Positions 15,300 to 25,352 of a stretch of DNA of 64,000 nucleotides are shown one piece after another; position 1 is the first letter of the stretch; each line of letters begins with the position of its first letter. The notes under the pieces are model-generated. The model searched no databases and was not told the DNA's origin. It saw nothing but the letters and a program-made list of their open reading frames with translations. Origin of the DNA: Brachynemurus nebulosus. Lineage: Eukaryota > Arthropoda > Insecta > Neuroptera > Myrmeleontidae. The DNA is taken from positions 39,828,108-39,892,107 of the forward strand of contig JAPWDM010000005.1 in NCBI GenBank assembly GCA_035578155.1. The letters are read 5' to 3'. Position numbers and translations under genes: made by a program.

Positions 15300-15930
15300 A
15301 AAAGACTGGCCGTCATTTTCCATCCCATTAAAGTTAGGTAATAGTACGAGTATATCTTCCAAATTATCTTAACATGTTTATTCAAAATTATAATAGAATA
15401 ACGGTAACTAACGAATGTATGTACTTATATTATTTTAATATGTTTATACATCGCCGGGTTGTTGATAGTAACATTCAGTTCATGTTTCTGCCATCTTTGC
15501 AAACAACAAAGTTCACTATAGTTAGAGAATATTCAAAATTTTACTACACATTATAAGTTTAGCTTTCATATCCGAAGTTATATAGTACAAAATTATGGAT
15601 CGTTGCACCTATACAGAGAATAATGTCAAGAAGTATTAAGTCTCATCTTACCAAAGGTATAAATTGAAGTATTTTTTCTGCATAATATAATTAAAATTTA
15701 ATGATGGTATAACTGTAAGGGTTGGATAGGTATTGTACAGAGTGTGAATTTGAAAGCCAGTCAGGTTTCGTCTTTCGCCCTTTGGCCCATCCCTCTGATA
15801 AGAATAAATATTTTTATTGGGAGTTATAAATTAGAAATTGCTGTTTATTTATTAATTTATTGAAGAACTATAAGAAAATTTGATTAGAATTTTCGTGAAA
15901 TGATGAAACCATATAAACAAATGTATTACA
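15300..15930. other. Non-coding stretch
   Basis: No gene or repeat recognised. Confidence 0.4.
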
Positions 15931-15958
15931 TTAAAATTCACATAGTGTTTGAAAAACT

Positions 15959-16066
15959 ATCAAATTGGATCGGCTATGGGACTTGAACCCGGATCTCTTG
16001 GTTGCTAGCCAAGTGCCTTAACAATTAGGCCACCGACCGTTTGTTCGAGTGCCATTCCAATTTGAT
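15959..16066 (-). mobile_element. tRNA-like unit with 11-bp TIRs, copy 1
   Basis: Bounded by ATCAAATTGGA (15959-15969) and its exact complement TCCAATTTGAT (16056-16066). The tRNA-like body occupies about 15967-16039 on the minus strand. It has an intact A-box (TGGCCTAATTG), a four-pair D-stem, a five-pair anticodon stem CTTGG/CCAAG with loop CTAGCAA, and an intact B-box (GGTTCAAGTCC). The T-stem and acceptor junction carry two extra bases, so the cloverleaf is imperfect. A TTTTT run follows the 3' end on the minus strand (about 15954) and could end Pol III transcription. Confidence 0.75.
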
Positions 16067-16154
16067 TATCAATCAAACACATCTTCTCGATAACATTTGA
16101 AACTAGAAATATAACAGCGTCTCGCATTTAAAGAGAGGATGTGTTTGATTTATT

Positions 16155-16260
16155 ATCAAATTGGAATGGCAATCGAACAAGCGGTCGGTGGCCTAATTGG
16201 TAAAGCACTTGGCTAGCAACCAAGAGATCAGGGTTCGATTCCCAGCCGATCCAATTTGAT
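16155..16260 (+). mobile_element. tRNA-like unit with 11-bp TIRs, copy 2
   Basis: Same architecture as copy 1 in the opposite orientation: ATCAAATTGGA at 16155-16165 and TCCAATTTGAT at 16250-16260. A conserved leader TGGCAATCGAACAA lies between the left TIR and the tRNA-like body. Confidence 0.75.
16182..16252 (+). tRNA. tRNA-like sequence, anticodon position AGC (probably a tRNA-derived repeat, not a working tRNA)
   Basis: The 71-nt sequence folds by eye into a cloverleaf. The acceptor CGGTCGG/CCGATCC pairs at six of seven positions, with G3-T70 as a wobble and C1-C72 mismatched. The D-arm has one mismatch, the anticodon stem is CTTGG/CCAAG, and the T-stem CAGGG/CCCAG has one A-A mismatch around loop TTCGATT. 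The A-box TGGCCTAATTGG and B-box GGTTCGATTCC match Pol III consensus. The 7-nt anticodon loop puts AGC at 34-36 (Ala). The first base C and the mismatches argue against a functional housekeeping tRNA. Repetition in the window makes a mobile, SINE-like origin more likely. Confidence 0.45.
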
Positions 16261-16616
16261 GGTCTTTCAATCACTATGTCAATTTTAATTAACATAATGA
16301 ATTGGTCATACATACCAAAGTAAATCGAGTGTTCAAGTATCAGCCAAAGCTGGGCATTAAGTGAACATGTCAATATTGGTGTTTGTTTAAATGCGAACAG
16401 AAGTCCGCCATACATTAATAATGTGTCACAAGCACTCGATAACATTTGAAATTAGAAATGTATTACAGTTACATAAACAGTTATTTAATACTGCCATGCA
16501 TAACAATTGTATGTTGGTCTGGCAAAATTATAAAATATTCACAAATACATAAGAAAAGCTTATTTAACTAAGAAATATAAATTTTTCATTTGATACATAT
16601 ACGACATTATTTTATA

Positions 16617-17010
16617 TGCAGAGTTAGTCAAAAGTATGGAAACAGTCGCATCTTTTACGGCGCATCCGATGGTGACCGTGACTTTGAGTCCAAAGTCAAA
16701 GTTCAAGGTCATATCAAAGTCAAGTCCGTCTTTTTAAATGGCAATCTCCTTTCGATTCCGGAAATTGAAAGAGCGGAAAATTCCACATCAGAATATGACA
16801 TTAAAAATTAACATTTGACCTTGAATTGGCCTTGATCATTGACCTTGAGATCACGATCAAGGTTATATTCGGAATTTTCCGCTCTTTTCATTTCCGGAGT
16901 CGAAAAGGGAGTCCCATTTAAAAAAAACGGACTTGACTGACCTTGATTTTAAGGTAGAAATCACCGTCGGATTCACCGTAAAAAATGTTTCCATACTTTT
17001 GACTACCCCG
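16617..17010. mobile_element. Palindromic mariner-like MITE with four TCAAGGTCA sites
   Basis: The ends are inverted (GTTAGTCAAAAGTATGGAAAC on the left; the complement of GGTAGTCAAAAGTATGGAAAC on the right) and TA flanks each side. Similarity between the halves extends nearly to the centre (about 16815), so the whole element is a foldback. It contains TCAAGGTCA at 16703-16711 (+), and on the opposite strand at 16816-16824, 16840-16848 and 16938-16946. The TIR style is that of Tc1/mariner elements. No transposase is present. Confidence 0.85.
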
Positions 17011-17801
17011 TATATGATATCTCATACATATGTATATTATAATATTAAATTAGTATACCTATAATGTTTCTCAAAGTGTACACCGTGTTGTACATTATGA
17101 CAGAAATGGCTTTGCTTTTAAATTGCGTAGATAACTAAACTAGTACAACTGAACGCTAAAACTATTAGCAGTGGCATTTTTAAATTTAATAATATCTTTC
17201 CGGGTTACTTACCTCTGGTCACGTGTTTTCAACCAATACGGTCATTAACAAAGACCAGTCAAATTTTTATCCATCGTTACTTTGCTTCTTACAAGTAAAA
17301 ACCCTGATGCCGGATCTATCGATTTTGATGAAATTTGGATATATTGTAGAACATTAAAAAATAAGTGACAGGCTTTTTTTAACAACGGAAAAACGGCTTA
17401 AAGGATGAAATCGCCGTCTAAAAATTGGGGTAAAGCTTAATTTACAAATATCTCAAAATTAGTAAGAAATAGAGCAAAAGTTTAAATTGGCGATTTTGCT
17501 CTTTTTCAAAGAGCTATCCGTTGATATGCAAATTGTTTCGTTCGGTTCAGTCCGGCGCAAATAAGAACCTGGACAAATCACCTCACAACCAGACCATCCG
17601 GTTTACATAAACCTTAACTTGAATTTAGGTACATTAGTAGTAAGTTCTTTGAAAATAAGGTGTTTGATGTATAATTTCACATCAAAAAGAAAACACATCC
17701 CAAAACACTGATTCGTTGTTTTTATATGTACTATGACATAAGTACCAAGTTTCATCAGCGGACTTTCTCTTGTGAGGTATAGTTATTCTTGTCAGTTCAG
17801 T

Positions 17802-17805
<4 letters not shown>
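17011..17805. other. Non-coding stretch
   Basis: No gene. The segment 17315-17480 is a diverged relative of about 3775-3960 (shared CTATCGATTTTGAT-type start and TATATTGTAGAA). Confidence 0.4.

Positions 17806-17893
<88 letters not shown>
17806..17893. repeat. (TA)n microsatellite, left of MITE
   Basis: About 44 TA units abutting the left end of a TIR element. Together with 18600-18676 it probably formed one array before insertion. Confidence 0.95.
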
Positions 17894-17894
<1 letters not shown>

Positions 17895-18595
17895 TGGGTG
17901 GTCCAGAATTATGTACCGTAATTGCTAGATAGTACGTTAAAAAATAATGGTACCTTTTCAACTACACTTTTTTTCCAAAACTCAATAATAAGGGGTTATA
18001 ACGCAAAGGGGTTAAATGTAGAGGGGTGGAACGAAACTGACTTCTTTTTTTGAATCTTTTGGGCGTTTTTGATTACTGGATTCACATTTTAGTGGGACGT
18101 ATGAACATTAGGATAATTAAATCTATGGTATAAATTATCCAATCACTTTTGACTAGGGGGTAATTTGGAAATAGATTCTTCTACTTTAAATTACTCGAAA
18201 ACGGTACAATTTATCGAAATGTTACAAGTATAATTTTTACGTGAAATTTTCTGAGGAATCATATTCTCAAAAATTTTGTTTAAATAATTGCAAATTAAAA
18301 AAGAAAAGACGTGATAACTCACACCTGCCACCCAAAACCACCCCTTAGTCATACGAGGTGGAATAAGTGTTAACATAAATTTAATCCTCCGAACGCAAGA
18401 TACGTTTGCCAAAAATACCAATCCGTTATTCAAAAGCGTTTGGAAAATATTTAGAAAAAAATGGTTATCGTTTCACCCTTTTACAGGATTGTATCTCCCT
18501 TATTATTGAGTTTTGGAAAAAAGTGTAGATGAAAAGGTACCATTATTTTTGAACGTACTATCAGCCCTAGCAATTACGGTACATAATTCTGGACC

Positions 18596-18599
<4 letters not shown>
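17894..18599. mobile_element. Long-TIR MITE inserted into a (TA)n array
   Basis: The terminal inverted repeats are about 100 bp, starting CTGGGTGGTCCAGAATTATG on the left. The right arm ends CATAATTCTGGACCACCC. Shared inner words include AAAATAATGGTACCTTTTC. TA-rich sequence on both sides fits TA target duplication (Tc1/mariner/pogo type). The interior has no transposase. A second, 5'-truncated copy lies at 39334-39975. Confidence 0.9.

Positions 18600-18676
<77 letters not shown>
18600..18676. repeat. (TA)n microsatellite, right of MITE
   Basis: About 38 TA units directly abutting the right TIR. Confidence 0.95.
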
Positions 18677-18679
<3 letters not shown>

Positions 18680-20765
18680 GCGTTTATTATACATGTTAAT
18701 ACAGTGCATAACAAAATAATTAATATTAAATTAGAGAACGGGAAAGAGGAGATTGAATGGGGTTAACGTATACGTTGCGCGCTGGTTGTGACTGGCATGG
18801 AGCAAAGTCACGGTTGTTTGTTATTATTTTATGTTTGTTAGTTATTGCACGTAAAATTCTTTCAACCTTTTGAAACGTTATTATGTTGAACATAACTTTG
18901 TTCTTTGGAACATTATGATGTTAAATAAAACTTCATGTAACATATATTTAAAAACATATTTGTATGTACGAATAATTGCTAATAATTTACAGAGTGTTTC
19001 CTGCAATTTACACTATGCTGTTATCCAGCACTCTCATTGGACAGACAATAAAATGATAACTAAAGTATTTACAAGGCCGAATCTACCTTTGAAAGGTCCC
19101 TGGGCATTTTTCAGATGGAAGCCCTTTTTAAGGCGATTAGGCGATCAAATTTTCTAAAATTTTCTTCGATTTTAGGACTATCGAAGAAAACTTCAAATTT
19201 ACATTCACTTTTCTCGGGGTTACAAAAATATCTGAACACTATTTGGGCAAGGTTTATGTACTTATCCATTTGTTTATTCCATATCTTTTTGGGACCCTAA
19301 GACTGGGGGGAGTGGGTTTATTTTTGAATTTAAGATCGTTTTTATCTGATCTCAAATTTGAACCAAAGATCAATGTTCATCAAGCTATATATTTTGAACG
19401 CTTTTTGGGTCTGCAGAAACTTTAACATCATATTAATTTTTCTTGTAATTCTAATAGTATTTAAGAAGAATTGAGTAAAAGTCAGCTCAGACGTATATCT
19501 TAGGCAGACTTGACATAATATAACCTATACCCATTTAAAATAATTTTGCTTCCTAATAGTGAAAAAATGTTTTCAAAATCGGTTGTGTAGTTTATTCTTG
19601 GCGCTTTTCATTTCGCAAAACACTGGTGGATTTTACATTTGAGCAGCAATTACTTCAAGTTGACTAAAATTTTTTTTAGTAACAGCAACCACCTATATAG
19701 TTTTTTCAGTGTAAACTGATTTTTTAATACTCATACGGTAGTTTTTATCTATACAGTGTTATGTAAGTATACATAATATTTTTCCATTTATAACTTATGA
19801 CAATAAAACTGTACAATTAGTCGTAATAATTGACCCGCAGACAAATAATTCTGACTCGTAAATATTTCATTTGGTGTACGCACATTTCATTCGTTGAAAA
19901 TAAATGAAATATTGTTCATAAATATGTGATCCGAGGCGAACAAATTTCACTTTTTACGACCATAGCAGAATAATATTATGTTTTCATTCAGATTACCGTA
20001 AATAAAATCTGATGACATGTTGCTGTAAAAATATACATATATATTTGATATACATACAAATTGTGATAAAGAATTTTATAATTAAAAAACGGAATTTAAA
20101 TGTAAACTTTCAAAGCACATAATTACTCGTCGCAGAAAAATGTGTCAATGATAACAAAAAGAAAAACTGCAATGTGTACCAATCAGCGGTATAAGTAATT
20201 AACTATTCATTGCGCCCTGATAGGATTTTGCCACAGTCCTACACTTCTACGCCAAGGTAAATCATAGAAAGAAATGCAACAACACGTTACAAGTATTTCC
20301 CTTTAACTTTAAAGATTCCATCGACCATTGCTTAAAAGCTCAAGATTTTTCCAGATTTCAAGGAAATTAAAATAATAATAATAGATAAAGTATTCCTAAG
20401 ATAATTTAAGAACATTTTAATTGAAAACAAACTAACTATAAAATCCATTTTCAAGTATATTTAAAAAACCCTCTTCTTTGTTTCGTCAGCAAGCGACTTT
20501 GATAATTATGTCTTCTAAATTGATTTTGCCTGCTTTAAAAGTCGGAGTTTTTTTAACGGAAATAGCAGCCAATTCTAAGGCATCACGCTTCGTCCAAAAT
20601 CGCTTAAATAGTCGCTAATCTTCTCTTGGCGTCCTATAAACTTCCATAAGTCAATAATTGTTCCCAGCTATTTGTCTTGAAAGAAGCATAAGTCGTGCAA
20701 ATCAGGCAAAAGCTGTGATTTTTCAATAACTACGAAATTATTTCTTCTCAAACAAATGTATAAGT
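18677..20765. other. Non-coding stretch
   Basis: Short overlapping ORFs at 18870-19425 show no recognisable domain and no codon-like constraint that I can see. No gene is called. Confidence 0.4.
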
Positions 20766-21085
20766 ATTTCCCAATATAAGAAAGTTCGTATCGAGGTATG
20801 AGGTATATTTAAATTTTTGTTTTTTGTAAGTAATTCTATAAATAATATCACATACCCTATCCTGTCAAATACTGTTAGAAAAATATTTTAATATTACCTT
20901 TAATTTCCGGGCCCCGTTTGCAAAATATTGGACATCAAAGTTTAGATGTTTCCTACTACAACATTTACAGCCAAGTTAAACTTTATTATAAATTTATAAG
21001 TTTCGAAATGTCTTCGGAACGTTATCTTAGATATAAATATGTTTAGAATATCTTCTCAGCGTACATAATATTCAAATCATTCATT
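20766..21085. repeat. Duplicated segment B
   Basis: Direct-orientation, diverged relative of about 14870-15260. It shares CCAATATAAGAAAGTT, TATCGAGGTATG and AAATGTCTTCGGAA, and has several indels. Confidence 0.7.
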
Positions 21086-22168
21086 GTCAGTCGTAGTAGA
21101 CTTTAAATTGATTCCAACTTCCACACCTTAATAAAAAAAATTAGATAAACAGCATGTTGTATCAATAATGATACTTCAATAGAAATACATATACACCTCT
21201 TTGTCATCTAACACATTTTTCTTGTCATTTCAATAAAACTACCATTCGAATGCCAATAAATATTATTTGCAACTCTATGTATTACTTTCCATTACTTCTC
21301 TTTTCCACAGATTCTATTCTTTCGTTACAAGTTTTACACCATCGTCTAATAAATGCTATTGTTAGTTCCTCATTCCATATCGACTTAGCTAAAACCACCG
21401 ACAATTCGTATTTTATATGTAGCTATATTTATCATTAAGTTTCATACGTGTGTTTCCACATACATTTTATCACTAGCATGGATGAATTCATGGTAAAACT
21501 AGTCAGTGTAATATTATTAAATGTATCAACTACAATACTTTTTCCGTGAGCCGAGATATGATACGTTCCGATTCGAAGAGTAAAATTTATTAGTTTTAGT
21601 TTCAAAGTTGGTATGCTGTACCGTTGAACTAGATCGTCAGATTTTAGGGATTGTGTGTTCAGCTAAGCGTTCACCAGGTCCGAAACGCGGCGCAGCGCAA
21701 TTCCGCTCTTGAGAAGATCCGCGCTGAAGATCTCTCGAGACTTTTTGAGTTCGAAGCCGCGCCGCTCTGTCGACCCAATAGACACTAGAGCGCTGGATGA
21801 ATATGAATTTCGTGAAATACGATGCGCACTTTGATCCGCTCAAGCTTACAGTGTACAAAATTTACATTTTTCGTGAAGTTATCATAAGGTGACGGAAGCA
21901 CTCTATGATGAAATTTTCATGTATTATGCGGTCTGGTTCCTAGATAATCCCATATGAATTTCGTAGTATTGGTTTTTTTGCTTGTCCGTTCCAGAATCCA
22001 TAATTTCGAAACTATTCGATTGATTTCGTTGATAGCTGCAGGGCTCAACCGGGTTGGTCTCTAGATCGTCTCCTATGAATCTGTTCGTAATTGACACATA
22101 TGCACACAGTCGTTGTTCAGAAAATTTTATTAATTCTTAGAAATTTTTTTATAAATATTAGAACGTTA
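21086..22168. other. Non-coding stretch with a less AT-rich patch
   Basis: Positions about 21650-21850 are distinctly richer in G+C than the surroundings (for example CGAAACGCGGCGCAGCGCAA). It may be a retroelement scrap. I recognise no protein or RNA there. Confidence 0.35.
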
Positions 22169-23094
22169 GGTTAAGTGCAGGACAGATGCCGCGTCGGGAG
22201 AGATGCCGCAGTAGCCATAGTTCGTTTCTTGATTGACAGATAGCGCTATTAATGGATTATATGTTTAAAATAAGTTACTTATTTAAGCTGTATATGGTAA
22301 CATTTATGATTAGTCCATCAGTTTAGTAATTATTCAACTTTTTATTATTGAAAAGTAAGTTTTTTAACATAATGTTTTTTCAAGCATTTAATTTATTAAA
22401 ATTTAAGAATGTATATTTCATTGTGTTAATGACAATGAGTTTGGTTATTAATTTAGGTATATTTTAAAAGTACTGTATAAAATTTTAGGTTGGAATTCCG
22501 CATTATCCTTGCTATAGCAACTTGCGGCATCTATCCCAACAAAAAGGAGAGATGCCGTATTTAAAGTTGGTATAGATGCGGCATCATATTACATGGTAAA
22601 AACATAGACTTACCTATTGTATATACCTTAATTATGCAAGTTTTTTTTGTGGACTGTAAATTATGCCACATAAATATAAAAGATCCATTAATGGATCAGG
22701 AAAAGCCTTCATATTAGTGAATATAACGAAAATAATAATGATTGTCTGTGTATTGAATGTTTTGAAAAGTACTCAGAAACAAAAAAAAAAAAAGTTGACT
22801 GGTTAAGATGTATAAAGTGCCAAAAATGGTTACATATGGCATGCATCATGTATAGAGATGTATGTAAAATGCAAAATTTTTAATATTAACTATGCGGCGT
22901 CTCACCTTCTTTGATGCGGCATCTCTCCCATAGGTGTGGGAGAGACGCCGCTTTGCAGGCTCTACAAAATTTATAAATAATTTTAAAGAACAATGTTTAC
23001 ATTTATTGTGTACCAAATTTCAAATCAATTAAATGCATACTTTACAGATTATCAAGTGTTTTCAAAATGTGCGGGATCTCTCCCGCATTCACCC
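22169..23094 (+). mobile_element. TIR element with transposase-tail remnant, copy 1 (pogo-like)
   Basis: The left end is GGTTAAGTGCAGGACAGATG. The right end reads as the complement of GGGTGAATGCGGGAGAGATC. TA lies on both sides (22167-22168, 23095-23096). The repeated word GGGAGAGATGCCGC occurs subterminally at both ends and internally. The copy retains a C-terminal coding remnant (22719-22883) and no catalytic domain. Copy 2 is at 36591-37379. Confidence 0.85.
22719..22883 (+). pseudogene. Transposase C-terminal zinc-finger-like tail
   Basis: This open frame of about 54 codons ends in TAA. It contains DCLCIECFEKYSET, a lysine run encoded by a poly-A tract, then DWLRCIKCQKWLHMACI. The spacing CxC-x2-C ... 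C-x2-C-x3-W-x-H-x2-C resembles the second half of a PHD-type zinc finger, as found at the C-terminus of some insect pogo-like transposases. A stop lies just upstream (22689-22691), so only the tail survives. In the sister copy the poly-A tract is shorter, which shifts the frame. No function is claimed for the remnant. Confidence 0.65.
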
Positions 23095-23096
23095 TA

Positions 23097-23552
23097 TATT
23101 TATAAATATAACGAGATGAAATTTTACTTATAAAAATGTTATATGATGAAGGCACTGATATTTATATAAAAATCGATTCATATTACCCCTTTCATGTTCC
23201 ATCACTAATACATGTAGCATTATTCTGCTCTGATCTGTGAATGTATATTTTTATAAATGGGTTTTCGTCGCACAATCCATCATCGTTCAATGCAAATACC
23301 TATACATACATATTTACACATTTTATTCTAGTAATCTAGTTTTTCTTTTTTATTTATAATTTTATTTCTGTAATTTACTTGCAAATATCGAAACATGTAC
23401 ATGTCTTCACTATACATATTATGTTACGTTTTATTATACATGTCGATAAAATGTATGATTAATTTGAGCTGATATTAGCCGCATACAAATGTACGGACCG
23501 GAAATATACGTAATTATTTTATTGCTACCGCCATTTCTATTTTAACATGTAT
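23097..23552. other. Non-coding AT-rich stretch
   Basis: No gene or clear repeat recognised. Confidence 0.4.
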
Positions 23553-23560
23553 ATGATTTC

Positions 23561-24245
23561 CAGTCACGGATCTACGATTTTTTAGAACCGTGGCAGAAAC
23601 TTGATTGTGGCGGCCCCTCTCTCCAGTGTTTGAGATAAATTCTTTAAAAAAAATGCTCATAAGTATATAAGTCCATTACAAAATTCTTATTTTTCCCATT
23701 GCGGCAATCGTAAAAATTGAGGGTTTTGTAAAGAATCAATATACCTACAAGTTGATTTTTATTTTGATAAACCTACTCCGAAAACACTATAACTTGTGCA
23801 AATTTTAGATTCTTAACATCAGCGCCATCAGAGATATAGAGGCTCAATGTTCCAGTGGGATGGACGAAAATAAGCCAAATATGGAAATAAAGAAAAATTA
23901 TTACCATTACATTAAAACTGTATTTATTTCAGCCTTTTAGGATGAACGGCTTATGAAATATGTGTATTGGCGTATAAAAGACTACTAACACAAAAATCAG
24001 CGCAAATTTGAAAACAAAAATGGCCACTACGCTTAAACCGTATAAGATATTTTTTAAAGAATTGTTCTTAATACATCATATACAATAGAAACAACTGGGA
24101 GAATATTAATTTTGTCTAAAATGGTCGGACAACCAATTTTTTTTTTTTGAGCACTTTATATAGACCTCATTATGATTTTGACGCCACTTAAAATTGCCGT
24201 CCGGTGCAAGGGCCCCAGTTTGCCCCCGCCTTAGATCCGGGGCTG
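23561..24245. mobile_element. hAT-type non-autonomous element, 8-bp TSD
   Basis: Identical 8-bp target duplications ATGATTTC flank it at 23553-23560 and 24246-24253. The ends are imperfect TIRs: CAGTCACGGATCTACGA on the left, and the complement of CAGCCCCGGATCTAAGG on the right. Eight-base duplications and CAG-type ends suit the hAT superfamily. The 685-bp interior has no transposase frame. Confidence 0.88.
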
Positions 24246-24310
24246 ATGATTTCAACTGCTTTAACATTCAGTAATCAAACAAACTTTAATGCGTCAACTC
24301 AGTGACTTTA

Positions 24311-24343
24311 CTATTTGTTTACTATTTGTTTACTATTTGTTTA
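24311..24343. repeat. 11-bp tandem repeat, three copies
   Basis: CTATTTGTTTA repeated three times head to tail. Confidence 0.9.
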
Positions 24344-24926
24344 ATACACGATCTCAAATATGGTAGCTGGGGTCTCAAAAATTAAACTCAAACATATCAA
24401 TGAACTTCAGTGCATCTTAGAAAAGATGATATTTTTATTTATACGCAAAAAGCATAGATTTGATTGCGCAAAAAAAAAAAAAACAAAGGTGGCACAAAGT
24501 TACCCCATTTTACGATATTATATTTTTACGTATTTGTTTACGGTTTAAATACTTCATTGTTATTTTATTAATTAAAATAACTATTTTTAATTACATTTAA
24601 TCAATACGAATAATTCCTTTCGTTTTTTGAAATATATAGAAATTTCTCCTTGTCTTCTATAAAATTCTTCACGGTTCAGTTGAACGACATCGTAACAAAT
24701 TTAAATATTAATCTATTTTAATTTTCGTAACAAGTTACAAAATTATTCAACATTTTATCTGCGATATCGTTACTCACTTCACAGTATTCTTGTGTTGCCC
24801 CTTTCCCACATTTTCTATATATGTTTCATTACATTACAAGCATTTTCATTTAAATTCTTACTTTAGATATAAATTTATTATCTTTTGAAGTATTCGGTGC
24901 GTGTGAACATTAGTTTGCGGAAGAGT

Positions 24927-24962
<36 letters not shown>
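24927..24962. repeat. (AGAC)n microsatellite
   Basis: About nine AGAC units, one of them changed to AAAC. Confidence 0.9.
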
Positions 24963-25247
24963 TTAGTGAGCACAGTTTTGAGTGGAGTTACAAATGCAAA
25001 ATTGTTAACTGATAATTTATTGGTGTGTGACAATGTAAAACCTAATACTGTATTAATAAATTCACTCTACATAGTGCTCAACAAAAATTATATCATTTTA
25101 ACTTGCGAGCTATTCAGGAATTATTGTAATTAAATCTACCAAATAAAATTAATCGGAAATGTCAGTAGGTCTTTTAATAAACAAAATACGTAATTGTTAG
25201 ATTACGAAAGTTTCTAATAAAACACATATATAGTTACTAAAAAAATT

Positions 25248-25352
25248 ATCAAACTGGATCAGCTAAAACTTGAACCTATGATCTTTTGATAACTAGTCAA
25301 GTATCTTACCACTAGCCTACCGATGAATGTTCGACAGCCACTCCAGTTTGAG
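25248..25352 (-). mobile_element. tRNA-like unit with TIRs, degenerate copy 3
   Basis: Bounded by ATCAAACTGGA (25248-25258) and TCCAGTTTGAG (25342-25352), the same layout as 15959-16066. The minus strand retains the leader word TCGAACA, an anticodon-stem-like CTTGACTAGTTATCAA, and a B-box-like GGTTCAAGTTT. The A-box is degenerate. It lies about 9 kb from the other two copies, which establishes a dispersed family of about 105 bp. Confidence 0.7.

Larger units (their letters stand above)
15931..16290. repeat. Large imperfect inverted repeat carrying two tRNA-like units
   Basis: Arms at about 15931-16088 and 16133-16290 are about 90% complementary, with a 44-nt spacer. Each arm contains one tRNA-like unit with its own short terminal inverted repeats, so the two units are in opposite orientation. 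The spacer start (CGATAACATTTGAAACTAGAAAT) recurs with one change near 16438, so the duplication involved more than the arms. Confidence 0.85.

Noticed and set aside
18870..19425. Three overlapping ORFs of 60-95 codons
   Set aside because: No recognisable motif, no splice context and overlapping frames; chance ORFs in AT-rich DNA.
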